Shown piece by piece: positions 35,706 through 43,770 of a DNA stretch of 64,000 nt (positions are counted from its first letter, which is position 1; each line of letters opens with the position of its first letter). Both the position numbers and the translations under genes were made by a program. The stretch is from assembly GCA_009783885.1 (NCBI GenBank), contig WRCN01000008.1:17610-81609 (forward strand), in the 5' to 3' direction. The notes under the pieces were generated by a model, which saw only the letters and a program-made list of their open reading frames with translations, did no database searches and was not told the DNA's origin. The stretch is from Bacteroidales bacterium (GTDB lineage Bacteria; Bacteroidota; Bacteroidia; Bacteroidales; P3).

Positions 35706-36809
35706 TTATCTTACCATATCAGTCATATACCCCGTCGGACAACAATATTTGCACCAAAATCTGGGACTGAAGATCGACACCAACAAAAACGTTCCCGCAA
35801 TCACCATTGGAATCCATAAGTTTACATCCAGCATAAAGCCTGCGAAAGGTTCGAAATTCGCGAAGTCCGATAGAGTTCCCGTAAACAATAATGCAATGAT
35901 TACAAGTAAATACAAGGGACGTAAAGAGATCAATACATTATATACCTTTTGCGGAATTTTAACGTGTTTTTTATTCAGTTTAGAAACCAATTCCTGTGCC
36001 GCACCAAACGGGCAAATATACATGCAATAAAACGACTTTTTAGTAATCAGCGGCAACACAAATGCCAACAAAAGCATCAGCGGAAGAACCCAAACCGTCC
36101 AGTTAAAGCCATGACTCAACACATTGAAAAAATACGTAACAGACAAATATTGCCCTTGCCAAAATCCCAGCACAATCACCGAAAGCGCCAGTAAATACAG
36201 GCGAGCCGGATTCATCTTTTTCGGGAAAAAGAAACTGAGTAATGCAAGTGCAAGAACCAACAGTGATGCCGACAATCTGAGAAAGCGCTCCCAATCTTTT
36301 CCTGCTTTGAGCGCTTTTTCGCCATCGCACTCTATTTCGCCAATTTCGATACGTCGGCGTATATCATCGCGAAGTGTGTGAATTACATTTATGGTCGTGA
36401 TTGTAGCGCCGGACAGGGCATCTACTTGGTGATTAACGGCTTGACACAATGTAAGACCATTCCACGAATTCATGAAGTCGGAATTTTCAATACTCCTAAT
36501 AAATCCGGGTGTTTCGTTGTTTGGTAAAAAACTTAAGCTAACAATTTTTCCGTCTTTGGAAAGCACAATGCTTAGTGGTGTTTCGCCTGCCCAACCAATA
36601 CGTTGAGGGCTTCTAGCTTCAAGCACACGAGCTCCTTCAGGAATGTTTGGATCAATGGTAACAGCTTGCGGTTGCTCTGTTGCACGATTTGCAAATCGAG
36701 GTAAATCACCTGCAAGTTTATGCTGTTGAAGGTGTGCATATCGGTTAATCGCCACACATAAGAGAACGAGGGCGACGATAGACCAGATTCGTTTTTGAGA
36801 TTTTTTCAT
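35706..36809 (-). CDS. Membrane FMN-binding / 4Fe-4S protein, NosR/NapH-like
   Basis: 367 aa. One N-terminal membrane segment (IVALVLLCVAINRYA), then an extracytoplasmic FMN-binding domain with VDALSGATITTINV near residue 130, where the Thr of SGAT(I)T is the usual covalent FMN site. Five further membrane segments follow (for instance LLVLALALLSFFF, LYLLALSVIVLGFW) with two cytoplasmic Cys motifs, CMYICPFGAAQELV and CKYCCPTGYM, as in NosR/NapH polyferredoxins. It may pass electrons across the inner membrane, perhaps from ferredoxin reduced by Kor. Cotranscribed with the Nfn-like gene is possible. Confidence 0.75.
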   Translation of the reverse strand: MKKSQKRIWSIVALVLLCVAINRYAHLQQHKLAGDLPRFANRATEQPQAVTIDPNIPEGARVLEARSPQRIGWAGETPLSIVLSKDGKIVSLSFLPNNETPGFIRSIENSDFMNSWNGLTLCQAVNHQVDALSGATITTINVIHTLRDDIRRRIEIGEIECDGEKALKAGKDWERFLRLSASLLVLALALLSFFFPKKMNPARLYLLALSVIVLGFWQGQYLSVTYFFNVLSHGFNWTVWVLPLMLLLAFVLPLITKKSFYCMYICPFGAAQELVSKLNKKHVKIPQKVYNVLISLRPLYLLVIIALLFTGTLSDFANFEPFAGFMLDVNLWIPMVIAGTFLLVSIFSPRFWCKYCCPTGYMTDMVR

Positions 36810-36861
36810 AATTATTCTTATTTACTTTTTGTCTGAACTAAGATTTTTGCAAGATTAGTAA

Positions 36862-36903
36862 GATTTCCAAGATTATTTTTTGAAACTCACAATCTTGGAA
36901 ATC
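36862..36903. repeat. 13-bp inverted repeat gatttccaagatt
   Basis: gatttccaagatt (36862-36874) and its exact complement aatcttggaaatc (36891-36903) in the 106-bp spacer between the two genes; flanked by further aagatt/aatctt copies. Confidence 0.75.
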
Positions 36904-36915
36904 CTGTAAATCTTA

Positions 36916-39264
36916 TTAAAATCCTGGTTCAGATTTTATGTATTCATCAATTCCTTTCGCTGCAGCACGTCCGGCCTCCATAGCGAGGATTACAGTTGCA
37001 GCGCCGGTTACAGCATCGCCTCCTGCGAAAACGCCTTTTCGTGAGGTTTGTCCGGTGGCTTCATCTGCAACAATGCATTGCCATTTGTTTATTTCCAAAT
37101 CTTTTGTAGTACTTGCTATCAATGGATTTGGAGATGTTCCGAGCGACATCACGACAGCGTCGGCATCAATCACAAAGTCCGAGTTTTTAATTTCGACAGG
37201 GCTTCTACGTCCTGATTGGTCAGGCTCTCCGAGCTCCATGCGAACACATTTCAAACCCGTTACCCAACCTTTTTCATCGCCTAAAATTTCTACTGGATTG
37301 GTCAATACATTAAAGATAATGCCTTCCTCTTTAGCATGATGAAGTTCCTCGACACGTGCCGGCATTTCGGCTTCGGTACGACGATACACGATGTAGGTTT
37401 CCGCACCCAAACGTTTGGCTACGCGTGCTGCGTCCATCGCCACATTTCCACCACCGACAATTACGATTTTTTTTCCGACAAACACTGGTGTTGAAGCATT
37501 GGGATGATAGGCTTTCATGAGGTTTGAACGGGTTAGAATTTCGTTTGCAGAAACAACACCGTTCAGGTTTTCCCCGGGAATGTTCATGAATTTTGGCAAA
37601 CCTGCGCCTGAGCCGATAAATACTGCAGAAAAACCTTCTTTATCCATCAAATCATCAATGGTTACCGTCTTTCCGACAACCACATTCGTTTCGATTTTTA
37701 CGCCTAATTTTTTGAGATTATTGATTTCGTATTGCACGACTGCTTTGGGCAAACGAAACTCCGGAATGCCGTAAACCAAAACGCCTCCGGCTTCGTGCAA
37801 GGCTTCAAAAATCGTGACATCGTACCCCATTTTTGCTAAATCGCCTGCGCAAGTTAAACCTGCCGGGCCGCTACCGATTACAGCAATTTTATGATTTTTT
37901 GATTCGGCTTTTTCGGTAAATGAAAGTTGGTTTTTCATCGCCCAATCGGCAACAAAACGTTCTAATTTTCCGATATCAACAGGTTCGCCTTTCACACCGA
38001 GAATACACACGCCTTCGCATTGTGTTTCTTGTGGGCACACGCGTCCGCATACGGCAGGCAAAGCCGAATCCTTTGCAATAATTCGTGCTGCTTCTTCGAT
38101 ATTTCCATTTTTGACTTCTGCAATAAACGCAGGAATATCAATCGCCACAGGGCATCCTGTAACACATTTTGGTTTTTTGCACAACAAGCAGCGGTTGGCT
38201 TCACGCGTGGCTTCGTCTAAATTGTAACCGTAGCAAACTTCTTGGAAATTTGTTGAACGAACGATTGGGTCTTGTACGCGGACAGGGACGCGGGATTTGG
38301 GGCGAGACGATTCCGTAGAGGGGCAGGTTGACCCTGCCCCTACAAGGGATTCGTACGGGCGGGGTTCGCCCGCCCTTTCATTTTCATAAATTTCATCATT
38401 CACAACGCCCGTTAAATTACAAACGTGCTCGGATGTATCTGTTGCAATTTCGAACGCTTTATATTTGCTTTGACGACGCATTGCTTCATCGAAATCTACC
38501 TGATGTCCATCGAATTCGGGACCTTCCACACATGCAAAACGCACTTTTCCGCCAACAGTAACGCGACATGCGCCACACATACCGGTTCCGTCAATCATCA
38601 GCGTGTTAAGGCTGACAATTGTTTTGATGTTGTATTTTTTTGTCAATTCAGACACAAATTTCATCATGATCATCGGACCGATGGCAATTACTTCATCATA
38701 GGCTTTGCCTTGTTTTTCGATTAAATCTGTGATCACATCCGTAACTCGTCCGTGAAATCCTGCGCTTCCATCATCGGTCGAAAGGTATACGTTTTTTGCG
38801 ACTTTGCGCATATCGTCTACCATAAAAAGCAAGTCTTTGGTTCGTGCACCAATGATAACATCAGCAGAAATTCCGTGCTCGTGGAGCCATTTCACTTGTG
38901 GATAAATCGGCGCAGTTCCTACACCTCCCGCAACGAACAAAAACTTTTTTGCGGCGAGTTTTTCGATTGGTTCGTGGATAAATTCCGAAGCCAATCCAAG
39001 TGGTCCTACTACTTCCGTGAAAGCGTCTCCAACATTGAGTTTTTCCATTTTTTCGGTAGATTTTCCAACCACTTGAAACACGATGGTTACGGTACCTTTT
39101 TCAACATCATAATCGCAAATGGTGAGCGGAATTCGTTCACCGTTTTTTTCCAAAATCACAATAAGAAATTGTCCGGGTTTTGCCGATTGGGCAAGACGTG
39201 GGCTTTCCACGTCCATTAAATAAATTTGCGGAGCGACCAACTCCTTTTTCAAAATTTTATACAT
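36916..39264 (-). CDS. Fused ferredoxin-NADP reductase / glutamate-synthase-like flavoprotein (NfnB-NfnA type)
   Basis: 782 aa fusion. Residues 1-280: FAD/NAD(P)-binding reductase of the PyrK/SudB type (AKPGQFLIVIL, FVAGGVGTAPIYPQ) with a C-terminal [2Fe-2S] motif DGTGMCGACRVTVGGKVRFA and C. Residues about 330-782: GltD-like half with two cluster motifs CLLCKKPKCVTGCPVAI and CGRVCPQETQCEGVC, FAD site IGSGPAGLTCAGDLA and NADP site VIVGGGNVAMDAARVAKRLG. In anaerobes such proteins transfer electrons between ferredoxin, NADH and NADPH. The linker (roughly residues 296-330, RAGEPRPYESLVGAGSTCPS) is translated from an inserted palindromic repeat at 38315-38376. Confidence 0.9.
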   Translation of the reverse strand: MYKILKKELVAPQIYLMDVESPRLAQSAKPGQFLIVILEKNGERIPLTICDYDVEKGTVTIVFQVVGKSTEKMEKLNVGDAFTEVVGPLGLASEFIHEPIEKLAAKKFLFVAGGVGTAPIYPQVKWLHEHGISADVIIGARTKDLLFMVDDMRKVAKNVYLSTDDGSAGFHGRVTDVITDLIEKQGKAYDEVIAIGPMIMMKFVSELTKKYNIKTIVSLNTLMIDGTGMCGACRVTVGGKVRFACVEGPEFDGHQVDFDEAMRRQSKYKAFEIATDTSEHVCNLTGVVNDEIYENERAGEPRPYESLVGAGSTCPSTESSRPKSRVPVRVQDPIVRSTNFQEVCYGYNLDEATREANRCLLCKKPKCVTGCPVAIDIPAFIAEVKNGNIEEAARIIAKDSALPAVCGRVCPQETQCEGVCILGVKGEPVDIGKLERFVADWAMKNQLSFTEKAESKNHKIAVIGSGPAGLTCAGDLAKMGYDVTIFEALHEAGGVLVYGIPEFRLPKAVVQYEINNLKKLGVKIETNVVVGKTVTIDDLMDKEGFSAVFIGSGAGLPKFMNIPGENLNGVVSANEILTRSNLMKAYHPNASTPVFVGKKIVIVGGGNVAMDAARVAKRLGAETYIVYRRTEAEMPARVEELHHAKEEGIIFNVLTNPVEILGDEKGWVTGLKCVRMELGEPDQSGRRSPVEIKNSDFVIDADAVVMSLGTSPNPLIASTTKDLEINKWQCIVADEATGQTSRKGVFAGGDAVTGAATVILAMEAGRAAAKGIDEYIKSEPGF
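38315..38376. repeat. Palindromic repeat pair inside the Nfn-like gene
   Basis: GTAGAGGGGCAGGttgaCCC with its complement (38315-38343) and GTACGGGCGGGgttcgCCCG with CCC (38353-38376). Both units also occur in intergenic spacers (25528, 15573). Here they are read through in frame. Confidence 0.9.
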
Positions 39265-39267
39265 ACA

Positions 39268-39846
39268 TTAAAATCGTTTTCCAAGAAAAATTCCTGATCG
39301 TAAATAAACATCATTATAACCAAACATCCACCCACCACCAACAAAAATGTCTAATGTTGTGCCTTTTGTGTTATAAACTTTAAATCCGGAGGCAATACCT
39401 ATACCAAATGTATAATAAGTTTCATAGCCATAGGTATAGACATTGCTGAATGGCCCACCACCAGCAAGAAAAGAAGCTTTTTGATCCCTTGCAATTAATC
39501 CCATATTACCTTCTATAAAAAAACCTGACGTAGGCTTTTCATCAAAATATAAACGATAAGTTCCTAATAATTGCATTTTGGTATCAGTAAAATTCAGCCA
39601 AGAACCAAATTCGATATCATCAGCAATAACACTCGTCCAAGGACTAAATTGATAGAAAGTTGCAACTCCTGCTGAGCTCCAGTTGTTGATCAAGTATTCA
39701 TACTCTACTTTCAACATACTGCCTACTATGAGAGAAACGACATCTAACTTTAATTCATTTTTTTTTCGAGTAGAAGTTTCCTGTGTTTCTGCACCAACTT
39801 GCCAAGTCAGGGCAAGCAACAATGCAATCAGCGTAATTTTTTTCAT
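39268..39846 (-). CDS. Outer-membrane beta-barrel protein, tandem copy 2
   Basis: 192 aa from MKKITLIALLLALTWQVGA (39846), a signal peptide almost identical in protein and DNA to that of the gene just upstream. KLDVVSLIVGSMLKVEYEYL starts the barrel; YRLYFDEKPTSGFFIEGNMG and LRSGIFLGKRF match blocks of the neighbour. Likely a DUF3575-like small barrel; ligand unknown. Starts 14 bp after the paralogue's stop. Confidence 0.7.
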   Translation of the reverse strand: MKKITLIALLLALTWQVGAETQETSTRKKNELKLDVVSLIVGSMLKVEYEYLINNWSSAGVATFYQFSPWTSVIADDIEFGSWLNFTDTKMQLLGTYRLYFDEKPTSGFFIEGNMGLIARDQKASFLAGGGPFSNVYTYGYETYYTFGIGIASGFKVYNTKGTTLDIFVGGGWMFGYNDVYLRSGIFLGKRF

Positions 39847-39860
39847 ATTTTCCATGCGAA

Positions 39861-40346
39861 TTAAAACCGTTTTCCTATACAAACCCCTACACGCGGATAA
39901 ATGGATGGAGCATAATATCTATACCTGTCAATTTCAAACACTCTCCCCAGACCTATGAAAACATCAAGTGTAACATTCGATTTGGTTACGAATTTCTGTC
40001 CAATCGCCAAACCTACTCCAGGCACGGTATAATTTTTTGCACCCGTTATTCCAAAATTACCTTCCAAGAAAAAGCCCGAAGCATATTCTTTCCCAAAATA
40101 TAATCTGTAAAATCCCAACAGTTGATATCCATACGCCGGGTCACTATTAGGATTGCCAAGGGCAACTATTCCTAATGAGCTTTGATCATTAATCAAACGT
40201 TCAAACTCTACTTTGAATGCAAGTCCTAAAAGGTAAGCCGCATCAATTTTGAATTCATTTTTTACGAGATTGGGTATTTCATTAGTTTGTGCATTAACTT
40301 GCCAAGTCAGTGCAAGCAATAATGCAATTAGGGTGATTTTTTTCAT
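39861..40346 (-). CDS. Outer-membrane beta-barrel protein, tandem copy 1
   Basis: 161 aa. Signal peptide MKKITLIALLLALTWQVNAQ. Barrel strands AYLLGLAFKVEFERLIND, YRLYFGKEYASGFFLEGNFG and PRVGVCIGKRF. It is shorter than copy 2 in the middle region, which carries an extra YETYYTFGIG-type segment there. Tandem duplication is clear from the shared leader and C-terminus. Confidence 0.7.
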   Translation of the reverse strand: MKKITLIALLLALTWQVNAQTNEIPNLVKNEFKIDAAYLLGLAFKVEFERLINDQSSLGIVALGNPNSDPAYGYQLLGFYRLYFGKEYASGFFLEGNFGITGAKNYTVPGVGLAIGQKFVTKSNVTLDVFIGLGRVFEIDRYRYYAPSIYPRVGVCIGKRF

Positions 40347-40367
40347 AGGTTTATTTTTTTTATTTTT

Positions 40368-40396
40368 GTAAGGGCGGGTGTGAACCCCGCCCTTAC
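40368..40396. repeat. GTAAGGGCGGG palindrome
   Basis: GTAAGGGCGGG and its complement around tgtgaac, in the ftcD-barrel spacer; same type as 28120-28150. Confidence 0.85.
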
Positions 40397-40399
40397 AAA

Positions 40400-42094
40400 T
40401 TATATTTTTGCATCCACCATCTTCATAATTTCAGCTTCTAAGGCCATTGCTTTGGCTTGAATTTCGTTGCCTTTGGCGACGATGTTGTCTACAAACGTTT
40501 TGTCTTTGTAGTCGCCGCAATTGATTTTTACATTGTAGAATGCGCCCATCACTGCCGAACGTGCGCACAACGCGCCAACACCCGCGTCTGTGACAGAGGC
40601 AGGGTTGCCAATTTCAACCATCGCTTTGCAAAGTTCGAATACTTTCATGGTAACTTCCATCGTGCGAAATGGCACTTCGATGGCGTATTTCGTAGCGTCT
40701 TGAATCGCCTGTGTTCTCGCGGTTTTTTCCTCGTCCGTATTTTTTGGCAAGCCGAATGCGTCCATGATTTTATTGAACGAATGGGTGTCCTCATCCACTA
40801 AAAACAACAATTCGTCTTTCAACGCTTGCCCTTTTTCTGCCCAGTTCGAAAATTCTTCCCAACGATCGTCCCAACCGGCTTTGTGCGAGGATAAATTTGC
40901 AACCATCGTTCCCAACGCAGCACCCAACGCAGCCATATAAGCAGAGATTGAACCACCACCGGGAGCAGGAGATTCCGAAGCCGTTTCATCGGCAAAACCT
41001 TTGCAAGTCATGTCGATTAACTTTTTGGATTTATCCTCAGCATCTAACAGGTATTCGATGATACGTTCTTGCGGATTGTAAGGTTTCAAATCATCTAATC
41101 CCATTGATTTTACTGCAATTTTAATCAACTCATCTTCCGAAACGCCAACCGAACGTTGTTGTTTTTTCAAAAAATATTTTCCCGCTTCGATCATACATTT
41201 TTTCGGAACCAAACCCACGATTTCCGAACCTGTTACACGAATGCCGCGTTCTTCCGCTTTTTTGCAAACTTCGTCAAACGCAATATGAACAGGTGTTATG
41301 GAAACATTCGTGATATTCATCGAAACTTGTGCAATGCCATATTCTTCAATAAACCAACCAATCGCTTTCGTTGCTTTCAACGTGCCCGGAATCATCACAG
41401 GCTCGCCTTTTTCATCAAGAATAGGTTTTCCATTCACTTTTCCGCCTTCCCTTGCCGGACGACCTTTTTCGCGAACGTCAAAGGCAATTGCATTCGCACG
41501 GCGTGTTGAAGTTGTGTTCAAATTGTAATTAATCGCAACCAAAAAATCACGAGCCGAAATCGCTGTTGCACCTGTTTTTTCTACGTGTTTGTTAAATTCT
41601 GCAGGTCCGTAACAAGGTTTCCAATCCGGATCAGATAATTTTTTATTCAAACCTTCGTATTCCCCTGCTCGACAACTTGCCAAATTGCGACGTTTTTCTT
41701 CTTTTGCCGCATTTTCGTAGCAATACACCGGAATTTTCAACTCTTCGCCAACGCGTTTCGCCAATTTGTGTGCATATTCCGCTGTTTCCTCCATCGAAAT
41801 ATTCGACACGGGAACAAACGGACACACATCCGTAGCACCAAAACGCGGATGTTCGCCTTTGTGATTACGCATATCAATCACTTCACTCGCTTTTTTGATG
41901 GCTTGAAAAGCGGCTTCAACCACCTCATCTGGAGTACCTACAAATGTCACAACCGTGCGGTTTGTAGCATAACCGGGGTCAACATCCAAAAGTTTAACTC
42001 CTTTGATTTTTTCGATTTCATTTGTGATTTGTTTAATCACGTCCATGTTACGCCCTTCGCTGAAATTAGGCACGCACTCGATCAGTTTTTTCAT
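40400..42094 (-). CDS. ftcD: Bifunctional glutamate formiminotransferase / formimino-THF cyclodeaminase
   Basis: 564 aa from MKKLIECVPNFSEGRNMDVI (42094). Histidine degradation: transfers formimino from formiminoglutamate to tetrahydrofolate and then deaminates it. Transferase half includes HPRFGATDVCPFVPVSNISM (with the catalytic His) and RDFLVAINYNLNTT. Cyclodeaminase half starts near residue 360 with ESPAPGGGSISAYMAALGAA. The longer reading from 42142 includes the promoter box (42113-42120) and was rejected. hut genes are not in the window. Confidence 0.94.
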   Translation of the reverse strand: MKKLIECVPNFSEGRNMDVIKQITNEIEKIKGVKLLDVDPGYATNRTVVTFVGTPDEVVEAAFQAIKKASEVIDMRNHKGEHPRFGATDVCPFVPVSNISMEETAEYAHKLAKRVGEELKIPVYCYENAAKEEKRRNLASCRAGEYEGLNKKLSDPDWKPCYGPAEFNKHVEKTGATAISARDFLVAINYNLNTTSTRRANAIAFDVREKGRPAREGGKVNGKPILDEKGEPVMIPGTLKATKAIGWFIEEYGIAQVSMNITNVSITPVHIAFDEVCKKAEERGIRVTGSEIVGLVPKKCMIEAGKYFLKKQQRSVGVSEDELIKIAVKSMGLDDLKPYNPQERIIEYLLDAEDKSKKLIDMTCKGFADETASESPAPGGGSISAYMAALGAALGTMVANLSSHKAGWDDRWEEFSNWAEKGQALKDELLFLVDEDTHSFNKIMDAFGLPKNTDEEKTARTQAIQDATKYAIEVPFRTMEVTMKVFELCKAMVEIGNPASVTDAGVGALCARSAVMGAFYNVKINCGDYKDKTFVDNIVAKGNEIQAKAMALEAEIMKMVDAKI

Positions 42095-42112
42095 GTTTTT
42101 TTGTTTTTGGTG

Positions 42113-42120
42113 CAAAGATA
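42113..42120 (-). promoter_or_regulatory. Promoter box TATCTTTG for ftcD
   Basis: Minus strand TTCGTATCTTTGCACC, 18 nt upstream of the ftcD ATG. Confidence 0.8.
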
Positions 42121-42225
42121 CGAAAAAATTACGAATTATCAATTACGAATTCAAAAGGCTTATTTTTATGTCGTTCATAGATTTTTTTGTTGAGAACTTA
42201 GTTTGTGTAACTCGAAAAAAATGTG

Positions 42226-42233
42226 TAACTTTG
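42226..42233 (+). promoter_or_regulatory. Promoter box TAACTTTG
   Basis: Likely promoter of the three-gene operon at 42376; an older gene remnant lies between. Confidence 0.65.
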
Positions 42234-42266
42234 TAGAAAAATTTCCGCTTGACCGAGCCGTAATGA

Positions 42267-42368
42267 AACTTTACAGTTTTCGGCAAAGATGCAACGGAGG
42301 CGGAGATTGTTGCGGAATTGATGGGGAGGTATCAGAGAATTGTGGAAATGAAAATAATTGAAAAATAA
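42267..42368 (+). pseudogene. Remnant C-terminus of an unidentified gene
   Basis: The frame reads NFTVFGKDATEAEIVAELMG then RYQRIVEMKIIEK and stop, a protein-like helical tail, but stop codons stand immediately upstream (42261-42266) and no start exists. I cannot name the parent protein. Confidence 0.35.
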
Positions 42369-42375
42369 AAAAATT

Positions 42376-42816
42376 ATGGAACAGAAAGAATTTGACGAAC
42401 AAAAGGCAAGATATCGAGAAACTCTTGTTAGCACAAAGTATAAGAGTGAAGAGTTTTATGAAAAGAACATAACCTACATCACAGCGGGAACGCTTGCATT
42501 ATCGCTAACTTTTATAGACCGAATAGTTACTCTGAATAACTCTTGTAGTATTTGGTTGCTAATTACGAGTTGGTCTATACTTGCATTAACATTATTGATA
42601 AACTTGACATCTCATCAAGTTTCAAGTTGGTTTCACGATAAAAATATTAGGGATTTGGATAATTTAGAAAATTCAGATAATAGTAAACAAATTTTCTCCA
42701 ATAACTTTTACATCAGAAATAAGAAACTTTGGTGGATGAATTTTGCAACAACCTTTGGACTAATAACGGGCATTATATTTTTAATCATATTTTGCTCAAT
42801 AAATATCAACTTATGA
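42376..42816 (+). CDS. Small three-TM membrane protein of unknown function
   Basis: 146 aa from the ATG at 42376 (an in-frame TTG precedes it). Charged N-terminal helix (EQKEFDEQKARYRETLVSTK), then membrane segments near residues 30-52 (ITYITAGTLALSLTFIDRIV), 57-80 (IWLLITSWSILALTLLINL) and 120-143 (MNFATTFGLITGIIFLIIF), with a polar cytoplasmic loop between the last two. I have seen similar proteins in other genomes next to short Pro-rich proteins but know no function. The stop codon overlaps the next start (ATGA at 42813-42816). Confidence 0.6.
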   Translation: MEQKEFDEQKARYRETLVSTKYKSEEFYEKNITYITAGTLALSLTFIDRIVTLNNSCSIWLLITSWSILALTLLINLTSHQVSSWFHDKNIRDLDNLENSDNSKQIFSNNFYIRNKKLWWMNFATTFGLITGIIFLIIFCSININL

Positions 42817-43025
42817 GAATCGAAAGTAAGAAACCAAACAAAATCAAGCGCACGTTTCAAAATGCACTAACTTCACCGCCGCCGACATCGTGCTTAACTG
42901 GCGGAAAAACCAAGATTGGAGATGCAATTACTCCAACCCCTCCTCCACCATCTTTAGCCAACCCATCTGAAAATTCGGGCAAAAAACAAACATCAAACGA
43001 CACGTCAAAACACAAAATCAATTAA
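42813..43025 (+). CDS. Short Pro/Ser-rich protein 1
   Basis: 70 aa. MRIESKKPNKIKRTFQNALT, then SPPPTSCLTGG, then TPTPPPPSLANPSENSGKKQ and a polar tail. Low complexity and probably disordered. It overlaps the upstream membrane-protein gene (ATGA) and is followed 1 bp later by a second gene of the same pattern (ALTSPPP / GLTSTTPP, then S-L-x-x-P-S-x-N-S). Two related short genes in tandem argue for real coding. Confidence 0.5.
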   Translation: MRIESKKPNKIKRTFQNALTSPPPTSCLTGGKTKIGDAITPTPPPPSLANPSENSGKKQTSNDTSKHKIN

Positions 43026-43026
43026 A

Positions 43027-43197
43027 ATGGCAAACAACAGAAACGTAGACAAAACTAAAGACTCAAATTATTTTGAGAAAGGGTTGACAAGCACTACTCC
43101 ACCGTCATCTCTAATCCAACCATCAAACAATTCAGACAAAAATCCAAGTGGTGGGCAACCATCAAACAATTCGTCTGACACTTCAAAAATGAAGTAA
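43027..43197 (+). CDS. Short Pro/Ser-rich protein 2
   Basis: 56 aa. MANNRNVDKTKDSNYFEKGL, then TSTTPPSSLIQPSNNSDKNP and SGGQPSNNSSDTSKMK. Shares the layout of the preceding gene: basic or polar N-terminus, LTS-Pro block, then a Ser/Asn/Lys tail. No motif suggests an enzyme; it may be a disordered partner of the 3-TM protein. Confidence 0.5.
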   Translation: MANNRNVDKTKDSNYFEKGLTSTTPPSSLIQPSNNSDKNPSGGQPSNNSSDTSKMK

Positions 43198-43680
43198 AAG
43201 GAAACGATAGCAAGCAGATTCCTCACTTCGTTCGGAATAACGGCAAAATAGCGAACCGTAAAAAAACATGAGCGAAGCGAATACCTTACTGCGAAAATTG
43301 TCAGAGCGGTAGCGGCGACATAATTTTCACAAAGATTTTTTTTTGTTCGTTTTTTTTGGTCACAAAAAAATGAACAACAATGAAAACCAAAAATATTTCC
43401 GTACCTTTGCCCGTAGGGCAAAAACCGACGCTACACCCAAAAAAATCCGTATCTTTGCAAATGAAAAAACACGAACACAATAGCCAACAGATTCCTCGCG
43501 GAGTTTATCCTGAGCGTAGCCGAAGGGCTCGGAATGACACGCCGTTTCATGTGGGTAAAGGAGAGAGCGGTGGCGACTTCGTCGCCACCGCTCTCTCCCC
43601 CTTTTTTTTGTGACACATCGTCATTCCGAAGGAGCGGAGCGACTGAGGAATCTGTTGGCAACTAAACCTATCAAAATAAT
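43198..43680. repeat. Repeat-rich gap with tandem promoters and a strong hairpin
   Basis: No convincing gene. Holds three copies of a cagattcctc...ggaatgac-type repeat (about 43210-43245, 43488-43541, and inverted at 43619-43665), two promoter boxes TACCTTTG (43402-43409) and TATCTTTG (43450-43457), and the hairpin terminator at 43560-43609. The ORF across it (GVYPERSRRARND) is only translated repeat. Confidence 0.7.
43560..43609 (+). terminator. Very strong hairpin terminator
   Basis: An 18-bp perfect stem starting GGAGAGAGCGGTGGCGAC with loop ttc, followed by ccc and eight T. Confidence 0.8.
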
Positions 43681-43740
43681 TCCGTACTTTTTTTAAGAGT
43701 TTTTAACACTTTCTAAGTTTTTTATTTGGATTTTTTGGCG

Positions 43741-43748
43741 TAACTTTG
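43741..43748 (+). promoter_or_regulatory. Promoter box TAACTTTG
   Basis: 22 nt upstream of the BRO-N gene ATG at 43771. Confidence 0.8.
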
Positions 43749-43770
43749 CAAAAAATTAAAAACACTCAAC

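Noticed and set aside
43380..43613. 77-aa ORF containing GVYPERSRRARND
   Set aside because: It is translated REP-like repeat and terminator sequence, contains two promoter boxes, and has no protein-like features.
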